A DNA stretch of 60,651 nucleotides from Bacillota bacterium (lineage in GTDB: Bacteria; Bacillota; Clostridia; Christensenellales; Aristaeellaceae). Position 1 is the first letter of the stretch, and each line of letters opens with the position of its first letter. The notes beneath the pieces were generated by a model. That model did no database searches, had not been told where the DNA came from, and saw only the letters and a list, made by a program, of their open reading frames with translations. Positions 24,816-33,530 of the stretch are shown piece by piece. The position numbers were made by a program, and so were the translations under genes. The DNA is taken from NCBI GenBank assembly GCA_023425025.1, contig JAFADG010000006.1, forward strand, positions 1-60,651. The letters run 5' to 3'.

Positions 24816-25730
24816 ATGAGAAGGGCTTCCTTGAAAAGGGCCTTTTCTTCTTCCGTAAGTCGCAACGAGGCCTTGACGGCGTATGCGTTGCTTTTGCCGA
24901 CCCTTGGGCTGCTGGTTGTATTTTCCCTGGCGCCCTTAATCAGCACCGCCATCAGCAGCTTTTATGATTCGGGCTTTTACCAAGCGCCCAGGTATGTTGG
25001 GCTGGACAATTATATCAAGGTACTGAAAGACAAGTATTTTTTCCGATCCATTGAAGTCGGCTTCAAATACGCGGCCATCGTTGTGCCGATACGTTTTCTG
25101 CTATCATTTTTGTTTGCCATGGCCATCAAAAACATGTCAAAGCGTGTATCCGGCTTTGTCAAGCTGTCCATTTATATCCCCAATGTGATTTCTGGCATCA
25201 TTGCCGCCGTGATTTTCAATTTTATTTATGCGTATCAGGGCGGTTTGCTGAACTATTTGATGGGCGTATTCGGCCTTCCTAATCAGCCGTGGCTCAACAG
25301 CATGTCCCTTTCCCTGTGGGCGGTGGCGATGCCTGCCATATGGCTGGGCTTTGGCTATTCAACGCTGCTTATGCTGGCAGGCCTTTTGGATATTCCCCAA
25401 AACTATTATGAAGCCGCCATGATCGACGGCGCGACGCCGTTTCAGCGGACATGGTACATTACCATCCCGTCCATGCGCAACGTGTTCCTTTTCCAGATTG
25501 TGTCGGGCGTGATCGGCGGATTGCAGGAATTTAACCTGCCCTATCTGATGACAGGCGGCGCGCCGGTCAATACCACACGGACGCCGGTGCTGCTTTTGTA
25601 CCAGCACTTTACCCAGGATAAAACCATGGGCTATACGTATGCCGGCGCGCTTTTGATGGCGCTGATCATCGGTGCCCTGACGGCCTTGTTCTTTAAAACC
25701 ATCAGCTCCAGCAAGGCTGAAGACGCGTAA
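24816..25730 (+). CDS. CUT1-type sugar ABC permease (UgpA/MalF-like)
   Basis: The 304-residue membrane protein has about six hydrophobic helices and the EAA loop EAAMIDGATPFQRTWYITIP that docks with the ATPase. The N-terminus (LTAYALLLPTLGLLVVFSLA) is typical of the first CUT1 permease. GGGGGG lies ten bases upstream of ATG 24816. It pairs with the permease encoded 13 bases downstream; the ATPase must be a shared MsmK-like protein encoded elsewhere. Confidence 0.92.
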   Translation: MRRASLKRAFSSSVSRNEALTAYALLLPTLGLLVVFSLAPLISTAISSFYDSGFYQAPRYVGLDNYIKVLKDKYFFRSIEVGFKYAAIVVPIRFLLSFLFAMAIKNMSKRVSGFVKLSIYIPNVISGIIAAVIFNFIYAYQGGLLNYLMGVFGLPNQPWLNSMSLSLWAVAMPAIWLGFGYSTLLMLAGLLDIPQNYYEAAMIDGATPFQRTWYITIPSMRNVFLFQIVSGVIGGLQEFNLPYLMTGGAPVNTTRTPVLLLYQHFTQDKTMGYTYAGALLMALIIGALTALFFKTISSSKAEDA

Positions 25731-25743
25731 GGAGGCGGCGCAT

Positions 25744-26595
25744 ATGAAACAGCATTCCATCGGGCGCGCGGCCAACAACCTGTTCGGTATTTTCGTCGCG
25801 TGCGTTTGCCTCTTTCCGCTTTTCTGGATGATGCTGGCCGGCTTCAAAAAGGAAGCAGAGGTACTGGCCATCCCCTTCAGGTTCTTTCCCAATCAATGGG
25901 ACCCGGTCAACTATATCAACCTTTTGACAGGCAATGTGGACACATGGGTATTCACCCAGGGCGTGACCTTTTTTGGCTCAATCATGATCACGCTGGAGGT
26001 GGCGGTATTCTCGCTGGTATTCTCGCTGCTTTTGAACTCCATGGCGGGCTATGTCTTCGCAAGGCTGGAGTTTCCCTTCAAGAAGCTGCTTTGGGCGCTG
26101 TATCTTGTTCCGTGGTTTGTGCCCGGCATCTCCGTGCAGATTTCGACCTTTGCCACGGTGCTGAAGCTGAACATGCTGGACAGCTTCTGGGTGCTTACGC
26201 TGCCGGGCATCTGCTTTACCTTCTCCATCTTCTTTTACCGCCAGTTTTATTTGAACATCCCCGCCTCCCTGGAGGAAGCGGCGCTGCTGGACGGCGGCAC
26301 GCGGATGAATATCTACTACCATATCTTTTTGCCCATGAGCGCCACGCCTTTTGTGGTAATGGGCATCAGCGTGTTCCTGGGCTATTGGGGCAGCTACCTG
26401 TGGCCGGCCATGACCATTACCAACCCCAGGCTGTTTCAAATCAACCAGGTGATCGCCTACTTCCGCTCTTCCCACAGCAACCAGCAGCACCTGATCATGG
26501 CGGCATCGACGATTGCCGCTGTTCCGACGATCCTGCTGTTTTTTGGCACCCAAAGATATATTATGAGCGGCATTAAGGTATCAGGCTTAAAGTAA
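25744..26595 (+). CDS. CUT1-type sugar ABC permease (UgpE/MalG-like)
   Basis: The 283-residue membrane protein is the second channel subunit. It has an N-terminal helix LFGIFVACVCLFPLFWMMLA, GYVFARLEFPFKK and the EAA loop EEAALLDGGTRMNIYYHIFL, ending near the characteristic C-terminal IMSGIKVSGLK. AAGGAGG precedes ATG 25744. The first ADP-ribosylglycohydrolase gene starts 18 bases after its stop. Confidence 0.92.
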   Translation: MKQHSIGRAANNLFGIFVACVCLFPLFWMMLAGFKKEAEVLAIPFRFFPNQWDPVNYINLLTGNVDTWVFTQGVTFFGSIMITLEVAVFSLVFSLLLNSMAGYVFARLEFPFKKLLWALYLVPWFVPGISVQISTFATVLKLNMLDSFWVLTLPGICFTFSIFFYRQFYLNIPASLEEAALLDGGTRMNIYYHIFLPMSATPFVVMGISVFLGYWGSYLWPAMTITNPRLFQINQVIAYFRSSHSNQQHLIMAASTIAAVPTILLFFGTQRYIMSGIKVSGLK

Positions 26596-26613
26596 ACAAA
26601 GGGAGAAAAGACC

Positions 26614-28680
26614 ATGCGCATACTCGAACCGGAACAAACGCTGCAGCACATTTATGCCGGCTGGCTGGGAAAATTGATCGGCGTCCGCCTGGGCGCGCCT
26701 GTGGAAATGTGGACCAGCGAGCAAATTCTTGAAAAATACGGGGATCAAAAGGGTTATTTAAAGGAATACAGCGAGTTCGCCGCCGACGACGACACCAACG
26801 GGCCGACCTTCTTCATCCGCGCCATGGAGGACAGCGGCCGCTACCGCGACATGACGGAGCGGGATGTGGGCAGGGCATGGCTCAATTATCCGCCCTGGGG
26901 CAAGGGGATGTATTGGTGGGGCGGCTACGGCATATCCGCCGAGCATACCGCCTATGAAAACCTGCGCGCGGGCGTGGATGCGCCCAGGTCCGGCAGCATC
27001 GAAATGAACGGGCCGGAGCTGGCCCAGCAGATCGGCGGCCAGATTTTCTCCGACGCCTGGGGCCTTGTGTGCCCCGGCGATCCCAAGCTGGCGGCGGACC
27101 TGGCGGAAAAGGCCGCCAGCGTTTCCCACGATGGGGAGGCCATTTACGGCGGCCGCTTCGTGGCCGCGTGCATCGCCGCGGCGTTTACGGCGACAAGCGT
27201 TGCCCAAATGCTGCAGGCCGGCCTTGGGCAAATTCCGCACGACAGCCTGTACGCCGAGGTGTTCCAAAGCGTAAAAGTGTTTTATGACGCAAAGCGCGGC
27301 ACCTGGCGGGATTGCCTTGCGATGCTGCGTGAGCATTACTGGCGGGACAAATTCGGCGGCGGGTGCCATATTATACCCAACGCCGGCATCATGGCCCTGG
27401 CGCTGTATTACGGCGAGGGCAGCTTTGAGGATACCCTGGAAATCTGCAACCGCTGCGGCTTTGATACCGACTGCAACGTGGGCAACCTGGGCGCGATGAT
27501 GGGCACGCTGGTGGGGCTTGGCGGCATTGCCGATGCCTGGCGTGCGCCGATCAATGATTTCTACGCCTGCTCCAGCGTTATCGGCGCCTTGAATCTGCAA
27601 AACGCCGCAAGCTTTACGCTGTACCTGGCGGGGCTGGCTGCAAAGCTGGGCTTTGCCCTTCCCGGGGATATATACGGCCTGCCCAGGGCCAGCTTCCGTT
27701 TGAGCGGCAGCACCCACGGCCTGCGCGTCGCGCATGCGCAAATGGACAAGGGCGCGTACGGCATGCATACGCCCGCCTTCGGCGGCGCGCTGCGCATCGC
27801 GCTGGAACCGGGCGAGACGTGCGTATACCAGCGCACCTATATGCGCAGCGGCGAATTTGCGGACGACAGGTATACCCCTGCCTTTTCGCCCATGCTCTAC
27901 CCCGGCCAGCAGGTAACCGCCAGGGTTTTTGGCCAGGGCAAAGCCGGCGCGCGCATCTTTGTGACCGACGGGAACGCGGATCAAACGTATTACGGTGAAA
28001 GCGTTCGGCTTAATGGTGAATGGACGGAGCTTGCCTATCAAATCCCATCTCTGCAAGGCGCATGCCTAACGCGGGTGGGCGTGGCGTTCGAGGCGGAGCA
28101 GGAGGGGGAGGCTCTTTTGAAATCCCTGGACTGGCGGGGGATGGCCGATTATACCATTGAATTTGAAAAAGAGCGTATTGAAAACTGGTCCTTTGCCCAT
28201 AAGCCGGTGAGCCAGCTGACCCATTTGAAGGGCTATTGGAACCTGTTGGAAAAAAAGCTCAGCGGAAGCTGCTGGGATCTTGGCGAGAGCTATACAGGCG
28301 ACCCCGAATGGACAGACGGCGCGTTCAGCTGCGTTTTGACGCCGGTATCGGGTTTCAATCACCGCTTCCTGTTCAGGGTGCAGGGCGGCGCCCGGGCGTA
28401 TGGGGCGGAGCTGAATCAAAACGGACTGTCTCTGATCAAGAACGACGGGAAATGGGAAACCCTTCAAACCGTTCCCTTTGCGTGGAAGCCTGGTGAGGGC
28501 GTTACGCTATCGGTTACTTTGCGTAATAACACCATTTCCATTGCCGCAAATGGGCAACAGCCGCTGACGTATACGGATGCGGATGCCCTGTTGAAGGGCC
28601 AGATTGGCTTTGGCGTCGCAAACGGCTCCAGGTGCCTGTTTGATCAGGTGCGCGTGGCGCCGCTGGAACGGGAGGAATAG
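26614..28680 (+). CDS. ADP-ribosylglycohydrolase-family protein with two C-terminal beta-sandwich domains (copy 1)
   Basis: The 688-residue cytoplasmic protein (no signal peptide) starts with an ADP-ribosylglycohydrolase (ARH) fold of about 350 residues. It has YAGWLGKLIGVRLGAPVE, the acidic metal motif DDDTNGP (58-64), SHDGEAIYGG (171-180) and GFDTDCNVGNLGAMMG with metal-binding Asp284 and Asp286. The family uses two magnesium ions to cleave O- or N-ribosyl bonds. Residues about 360-520 form a jelly-roll-like sandwich and 540-688 a LamG/DUF1080-like sandwich ending with the usual GQIGFGVANGSRCLFDQVRV strand pair. Fused carbohydrate-binding-type domains, the importer upstream and ribokinase downstream argue for a riboside or oligosaccharide substrate rather than ADP-ribosylated protein. 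GGGAG lies upstream. Confidence 0.75.
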   Translation: MRILEPEQTLQHIYAGWLGKLIGVRLGAPVEMWTSEQILEKYGDQKGYLKEYSEFAADDDTNGPTFFIRAMEDSGRYRDMTERDVGRAWLNYPPWGKGMYWWGGYGISAEHTAYENLRAGVDAPRSGSIEMNGPELAQQIGGQIFSDAWGLVCPGDPKLAADLAEKAASVSHDGEAIYGGRFVAACIAAAFTATSVAQMLQAGLGQIPHDSLYAEVFQSVKVFYDAKRGTWRDCLAMLREHYWRDKFGGGCHIIPNAGIMALALYYGEGSFEDTLEICNRCGFDTDCNVGNLGAMMGTLVGLGGIADAWRAPINDFYACSSVIGALNLQNAASFTLYLAGLAAKLGFALPGDIYGLPRASFRLSGSTHGLRVAHAQMDKGAYGMHTPAFGGALRIALEPGETCVYQRTYMRSGEFADDRYTPAFSPMLYPGQQVTARVFGQGKAGARIFVTDGNADQTYYGESVRLNGEWTELAYQIPSLQGACLTRVGVAFEAEQEGEALLKSLDWRGMADYTIEFEKERIENWSFAHKPVSQLTHLKGYWNLLEKKLSGSCWDLGESYTGDPEWTDGAFSCVLTPVSGFNHRFLFRVQGGARAYGAELNQNGLSLIKNDGKWETLQTVPFAWKPGEGVTLSVTLRNNTISIAANGQQPLTYTDADALLKGQIGFGVANGSRCLFDQVRVAPLEREE

Positions 28681-28682
28681 GT

Positions 28683-30758
28683 ATGAGGCTTCCGGCCGAT
28701 TATGTGGAACGCGTCTACGCGGGCTGGCTTGGAAAGGTCATGGGCGTCCGGCATGGCGCGCCGGTGGAGGGCTGGTCCCATGGGGATATCGCGCGGCTCT
28801 TTCCCCACAGCGATGGGTTTCTGACCGACGTGGATGTTTTTGAGCCGGATGACGATATCAACGGCCCGCTGTTTTTTGTGCGGGCGCTGGAGGATGAACA
28901 GGCGGGCGAAGACATCACCTCCATGGGCACCGCAAGGGCCTGGACAAACTATGCGCCTTATGAGCATGGCTTCTTCTGGTGGCCGGGGTACGGCAAGCCC
29001 ACCTCCTACCACATGATCGAAAAGGGGGAGGCGGCCCTTGCCCATACGGGGGAAAAGCCCAGCGAGGGCCTTGGCGCCCGCATTTTCTCCGATACCTGGG
29101 GCCTGGTGGCGCCGGGAAACCCGCAGCTTGCGGCAAAGCTGATGCGCATAGCCCTCCTGGCCGATGCCGCGCCCGGCGGGGCTTCGGAAGACGCGGCCGT
29201 TTTGCAGGTGGTTTTGGTATCGCTGGCATTTACGGAGCAATCGGCGGAAGCGCTTCTTGACGCGGCCCTTGCCCATATACCGGAAAACGGCGACATCGCC
29301 CGCATGGCCAAGGATGTGCTGGCTGTGTACCGGGAAAATCCCGCGGAGCCGGAGGCGGCCCGCAGGCGTATTCTGGATAAATGGGCGGAGCCCGCGTATC
29401 CCGGCATGTTCCACGCCGTCAGCAATACGGCTTACATTCTGCTGGGCCTGTTGTACAGCGAAGGCAGCGTAAAGCGCGGGCTGGACCTATGCACCCGCTG
29501 CGGGCTGGATACCGACTGCAACAGCGGCAATCTGGGCGCGATTCTCGGGGTGCTTCATGGCCTTGCGGGCATGGACAGGGTCATGCGCAAAAGGATGAAC
29601 GATGTTGCCATCTGCTCGAGCATTCTGGGGGAGCAGAACATGGGCGATATCCCGACGCAGGCCAGATACATCGCGCTTCGCGGGTATTGCTTGAATGGCC
29701 TGGAACCGCCCATGCAGCTTTTGGCTTCGCAGCAGGGCAGCCTGTATTGTGACTTTGCCCTGCCCGGCAGCACCCATGGCCTCCGGGTGGAATCGGACGC
29801 CGATTCGGTGCTGAGCCCGGTGGAAAACGGCGTGATCGCCTGGTGCGGCGCCATCTATCCCCGCACGGGAATGCGGGTATTCCACCGCACCTACTACCGG
29901 CCGGGGGATGTGCACAACAACCGTTACGATCCATGCTTTTCCCCCAAGGCCTATCCGGGGCAGACGATTGTGGCAAAGCTGAAAAAGGACCCTTCCTGCC
30001 ATACGGAAATCGCCGCGTCGTTGTTTGCGTATGACGACAACGCAAAGGCTTATCATGAAGGGCCTGCTGTCCGGCTGGACACGGAGGATGCGCAGCTGCA
30101 ATATCGGATTCCGCGGCTGAAGGGCGCGCTGATTTCCAAGGTGGGCGTGCGCTTTACGCTGGTGGAGGAGCATTTGCGCGGGCTTACGGTGGGCATATCC
30201 CACCTGTCTTTGCAGGGGCAGCCGGATTATGAAATGGATTTTGCCATGGAGCGCATGGAGCATTGGGGCTTTGTGCAGCACGAGTGCAGCCAGTTTACCT
30301 ATACCCGCGGCAGATGGCACTATGATGGGGGAAGGCTCGTCGGGGCGGTATCCTCCCACGGCGAGGTGCTTACCGGGGCGCGGAGCTTTGCGGATGTGGA
30401 AGCGGCCTGTACGCTGATTCCGTACACGGAACATGGCGCAAGGCTGATGGTCCGTGTTCAGGGGGCGTTCCGCTATTTGGCGGCGGCGCTTGTGCCGGGG
30501 GGCGTGGCGCTGATCAGGCAAAACCATGGCGAGACAGTGCTCGCCCAAGCGCCTTTTGCGTGGCAGGCAGGGCAGCCGGTGAGGCTTTCGCTGACAGCAA
30601 GGGGAGACGGCATCTGCCTTGCGCATGAAGGGCAAACGCTGCTGGAAGCAAGGGACAGCCTGCTTCGCAGCGGCTGCGTGGGCCTGGGCCTTTCGGGCGA
30701 CTGCGCCGGCGGCGCGTTTACCGGTCTGTCCGTCCGTGGCATAGGGGAGGATGCGTGA
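28683..30758 (+). CDS. ADP-ribosylglycohydrolase-family protein with two C-terminal beta-sandwich domains (copy 2)
   Basis: The 691-residue protein is a paralogue of the preceding one with the same three-domain layout, two bases downstream. It keeps YAGWLGKVMGVRHGAPVEGW, the acidic motif PDDDINGP and CGLDTDCNSGNLGAILG, so both metal sites look intact. The SHDG segment of copy 1 is changed to a GGASEDAAVLQVV stretch, which may alter the ribose pocket. The C-terminal part again has a sandwich with HRTYYRPGDVHNNRYDPCFS and a LamG-like end (CVGLGLSGDCAGGAFTGLSV). Tandem duplication followed by divergence is likely, giving two specificities. The GGGAGGA site of the next gene lies in its 3' end. 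Confidence 0.72.
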   Translation: MRLPADYVERVYAGWLGKVMGVRHGAPVEGWSHGDIARLFPHSDGFLTDVDVFEPDDDINGPLFFVRALEDEQAGEDITSMGTARAWTNYAPYEHGFFWWPGYGKPTSYHMIEKGEAALAHTGEKPSEGLGARIFSDTWGLVAPGNPQLAAKLMRIALLADAAPGGASEDAAVLQVVLVSLAFTEQSAEALLDAALAHIPENGDIARMAKDVLAVYRENPAEPEAARRRILDKWAEPAYPGMFHAVSNTAYILLGLLYSEGSVKRGLDLCTRCGLDTDCNSGNLGAILGVLHGLAGMDRVMRKRMNDVAICSSILGEQNMGDIPTQARYIALRGYCLNGLEPPMQLLASQQGSLYCDFALPGSTHGLRVESDADSVLSPVENGVIAWCGAIYPRTGMRVFHRTYYRPGDVHNNRYDPCFSPKAYPGQTIVAKLKKDPSCHTEIAASLFAYDDNAKAYHEGPAVRLDTEDAQLQYRIPRLKGALISKVGVRFTLVEEHLRGLTVGISHLSLQGQPDYEMDFAMERMEHWGFVQHECSQFTYTRGRWHYDGGRLVGAVSSHGEVLTGARSFADVEAACTLIPYTEHGARLMVRVQGAFRYLAAALVPGGVALIRQNHGETVLAQAPFAWQAGQPVRLSLTARGDGICLAHEGQTLLEARDSLLRSGCVGLGLSGDCAGGAFTGLSVRGIGEDA

Positions 30759-32462
30759 ATGCGTAAAACGCAAAAAAGCATTTGCATCCTGCTTTGCGCG
30801 GCGCTGATGCTGCTTTGCTTGCCCGGCATTGCCGGGACGGCCGAAGAATTGCGCCTGCCGGTATCCGTTTACCGCGACAAGGTTCAGGCGGCCTGGCTGG
30901 GCAAGCTGGTGGGCGTCAGCGTGGGCATCCTTCGGGAGTTCTGGTACAAAGGGGAGATCGCCCCGGAGGACCAGGTGCCAAAGTGGAATGAGAGCCTGCT
31001 TTCCCTGGCCTCCATTGAGGATGACATCTACATCCCCTTTGTACTGCTGCAGCAGTTGGACGGTAAGGGCATCGATATCACCGCCAGGGAAATGGCCATT
31101 GCGCTGTATCCCTACAGCTTTGAATTTTGGGATGGCCATCAACGTACCTTTGAAGCCGGCATCGCCCCGCCGGACGCGGGGCATCCGGTTCACGCGCCGT
31201 TTCCCGACGGGCTGAGCTATTCCTTTGCCGCCGATTATTCGGGCTTGATCGCCCCGGGCCGGCCGGATATTCCCATGGAGCTGGCTGACCGGTTCGGTTC
31301 CATGCTGGTGTATGGCGATGGCATTTATGGCGGCGCGTATATAGGCGCAATGTACTCCGAGGCATTTTTTCAGCCGGATATCAAGGCCATTGTGGAAAAG
31401 GCGCTGCAGGCGGTGCCCGGGGACAGCTGGCTGCATGAGAGCATTTCGGATGTACTGGAAAGCTATGAAAGTGACCCCGCCGACTGGCAGGCGGCATGGC
31501 AGAAGATTACGGAGAAGTATTTCCTTGATCCAACGTACAACTGGATCGAGTGGCCCTACGGCGGGCGCACCGAAGGCATCAACCTGGACGCGAAGCTGAA
31601 CTGCGCCTACCTGACCATTGCGCTTTTGTATGGCGGCGGCGATATTGAAAAAACGCTGAACATTGCCATCCGCAGCGGGCAGGATTGCGACTGCAACGCG
31701 GCCAACGCCCTGGGGGTTTTGTTTGCGGTCATCGGGTATGAGAACCTGCCCCAAACCTATAAAAATCCCTTGAAAACATTCCCGCCCATCCGCTATGCCG
31801 ATGCTGATTTTCAGGAATTATGCGCCGTAACGGAGCGTGTTGCAAGAAACGCCCTTTCAAAAGCGGGCGCATCCTTTGTCACCGAAAACGGCGAGGAGCT
31901 GATGGTGATCCCAACCGTCAAGGCGGAACCGGGCAGCTATTTGAGCAGCAAAAGCCCCGCGCCGCTTGAAAACAGCCTGTTTACCCAGGCGGAAATGGAA
32001 CGGCTGGGCAGGCCGCAGCTTATGGACGGCGGTTTTGAAGACGACTGGCATGACGCCATCCATCTTCCCTGGATGCTCCTGGGCAGCGGCACGGGCGGTG
32101 TGGACATGCGCCAGGGAAAGGCTTATAATGGGAAAAACAACGCCTGGATCAGCGCCGGAAATGGGCAGACGGTAGGGCTTTGTCAAAACCGCGTAATGGT
32201 TGAACCAAACACAGCGTACAGCCTGACCGCCGCCATCCGGTCCTCCGGCAATGTAAAGGATGGATATATCCAGGTTGTGCAGTCCGGCAGCGGCAAGGTC
32301 ATCGCAAAAACGGCGTTTGGCGCACAAAAAAGCTATGGCGTGATCACGCTGCCGTTTGACCCGGGAGAGGCAACATATGTGGATGTGCAAATCGGATATA
32401 CAGGCCCCGGCGCGTCGTCCTGGATGCAAATCGACGAGGTGACGCTTGGGAAGGCTGAATAG
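30759..32462 (+). CDS. Secreted ADP-ribosylglycohydrolase-family protein (copy 3)
   Basis: The 567-residue protein differs from its two neighbours in having a signal peptide (KSICILLCAALMLLCLPGIA, then AEE). The ARH core follows: VQAAWLGKLVGVSVGI, acidic motif SIEDDIYIPF, VYGDGIYGGAYIGAMYSEAF and SGQDCDCNAANALGVLFAVI, where DCDCN replaces DTDCN. From about residue 415 a galactose-binding-like sandwich (MDGGFEDDWHD to MQIDEVTLG) resembles CBM4/9-type modules. It probably acts outside the membrane on a larger ribosylated or glycan-bound substrate before import. Start follows the copy 2 stop directly (TGAATG). Confidence 0.72.
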   Translation: MRKTQKSICILLCAALMLLCLPGIAGTAEELRLPVSVYRDKVQAAWLGKLVGVSVGILREFWYKGEIAPEDQVPKWNESLLSLASIEDDIYIPFVLLQQLDGKGIDITAREMAIALYPYSFEFWDGHQRTFEAGIAPPDAGHPVHAPFPDGLSYSFAADYSGLIAPGRPDIPMELADRFGSMLVYGDGIYGGAYIGAMYSEAFFQPDIKAIVEKALQAVPGDSWLHESISDVLESYESDPADWQAAWQKITEKYFLDPTYNWIEWPYGGRTEGINLDAKLNCAYLTIALLYGGGDIEKTLNIAIRSGQDCDCNAANALGVLFAVIGYENLPQTYKNPLKTFPPIRYADADFQELCAVTERVARNALSKAGASFVTENGEELMVIPTVKAEPGSYLSSKSPAPLENSLFTQAEMERLGRPQLMDGGFEDDWHDAIHLPWMLLGSGTGGVDMRQGKAYNGKNNAWISAGNGQTVGLCQNRVMVEPNTAYSLTAAIRSSGNVKDGYIQVVQSGSGKVIAKTAFGAQKSYGVITLPFDPGEATYVDVQIGYTGPGASSWMQIDEVTLGKAE

Positions 32463-32481
32463 CAAACGAGGGAAGGTATTC

Positions 32482-33504
32482 ATGGAGAACAGCAAAAAAG
32501 CGACCATCCGGGATGTGGCGGCGCTGGCCAAGGTATCTGTCGCCACCATATCCCGGTATCTGAACGGAAATATACCTGTTGCCGACGCAACGGGAAAGCG
32601 CATCGCAAAAGCCATCGACGCGCTTTCCTACACCCCCGACCGCATCGCCCAAAGCTTAAAAACCGGCCGCATGAACCATATTATGCATGTTGTGCCCGAT
32701 ATCACAAACCCTTATTACGCCCGCATGTACCGCGCGGTGCAGCGCTCGGCGCTGCAAAAGGGCTATACGGTCATGCTGTATGATACCGCCGAAGAGGAGA
32801 GCAACGAAGAAAAGGCGGTGCAGCTTTTTTCCAACCGTGACGCGGACGGCCTTTTCTTTTGCACGGTCAACAAAAGCGGCGCCGTATTTGACAGATTGAG
32901 GGCCCTCAACCGCCCTGTGGTCACCAATACGCGGTTTGACGATCTGGTTTTTGACACGATCTACAGCCCCGGCGGCCATGGCATCTATATCGCGGCCAAG
33001 CACCTGCTGGACCTTAAGCACAGGGATATCGCCTACGCCGGCGGCTCGGCCCATTCCATTGTCAACATGCGAAGGCGCTCGGGCTTTCAAAAGGCAATGA
33101 ATGAGGCGGGCATCCCGGTCCATCCCGACTATTTTTTTGAGATGGATTTTACCATGGATGGCGGCTACCGGGCCGGGGTCTACTTTACGGCCCTTGCACG
33201 CAGGCCTACCGCGATTTGCTGTGCCAACGACATGATCGCCATGGGCGTGATGCAGGCGCTGAATGAAAAGGGCATCCGCATTCCCGATGATATTTCGCTG
33301 ACGGGCGAGGACAACATCGAGTATGTGCGCATCTGCCGGCCGGGGTTGACAACGACCCATAACCCCGGCGATTTTGTGGCCGAGCAGGCCATGAAAATGC
33401 TGATCGAACGGATCGAAGAGCAGTACACGGGCGCGCCCAGAGAGGTCATCTGCGCCCGCGAGCTGATCATTCGCAACTCCACAAAGGCGCTGACCCATGA
33501 GTGA
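32482..33504 (+). CDS. LacI-family transcriptional regulator
   Basis: The 340-residue repressor has the helix-turn-helix TIRDVAALAKVSVATISRYL, hinge YTPDRIAQSLKTG, and a ligand domain with VVPDITNPYYARMYRAV and EDNIEYVRICRPGLTTTH. It sits inside the operon, 19 bases after ARH copy 3, and probably controls it through the two operators at 23234 and 23310. I start at ATG 32482 with GAGGGAAGG upstream rather than 36 bases earlier, because the family begins close to its helix-turn-helix. Confidence 0.92.
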   Translation: MENSKKATIRDVAALAKVSVATISRYLNGNIPVADATGKRIAKAIDALSYTPDRIAQSLKTGRMNHIMHVVPDITNPYYARMYRAVQRSALQKGYTVMLYDTAEEESNEEKAVQLFSNRDADGLFFCTVNKSGAVFDRLRALNRPVVTNTRFDDLVFDTIYSPGGHGIYIAAKHLLDLKHRDIAYAGGSAHSIVNMRRRSGFQKAMNEAGIPVHPDYFFEMDFTMDGGYRAGVYFTALARRPTAICCANDMIAMGVMQALNEKGIRIPDDISLTGEDNIEYVRICRPGLTTTHNPGDFVAEQAMKMLIERIEEQYTGAPREVICARELIIRNSTKALTHE

Positions 33505-33530
33505 AATCAAATGATGGTGGGGGAGAGACA

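Noticed and set aside
29487..31754. Open frame of 755 codons on the minus strand across the ARH genes
   Set aside because: It lies wholly opposite two well-conserved protein genes, has no ribosome binding site and its product is rich in Arg, His, Gln and Pro, the usual mirror image of GC-rich codons.
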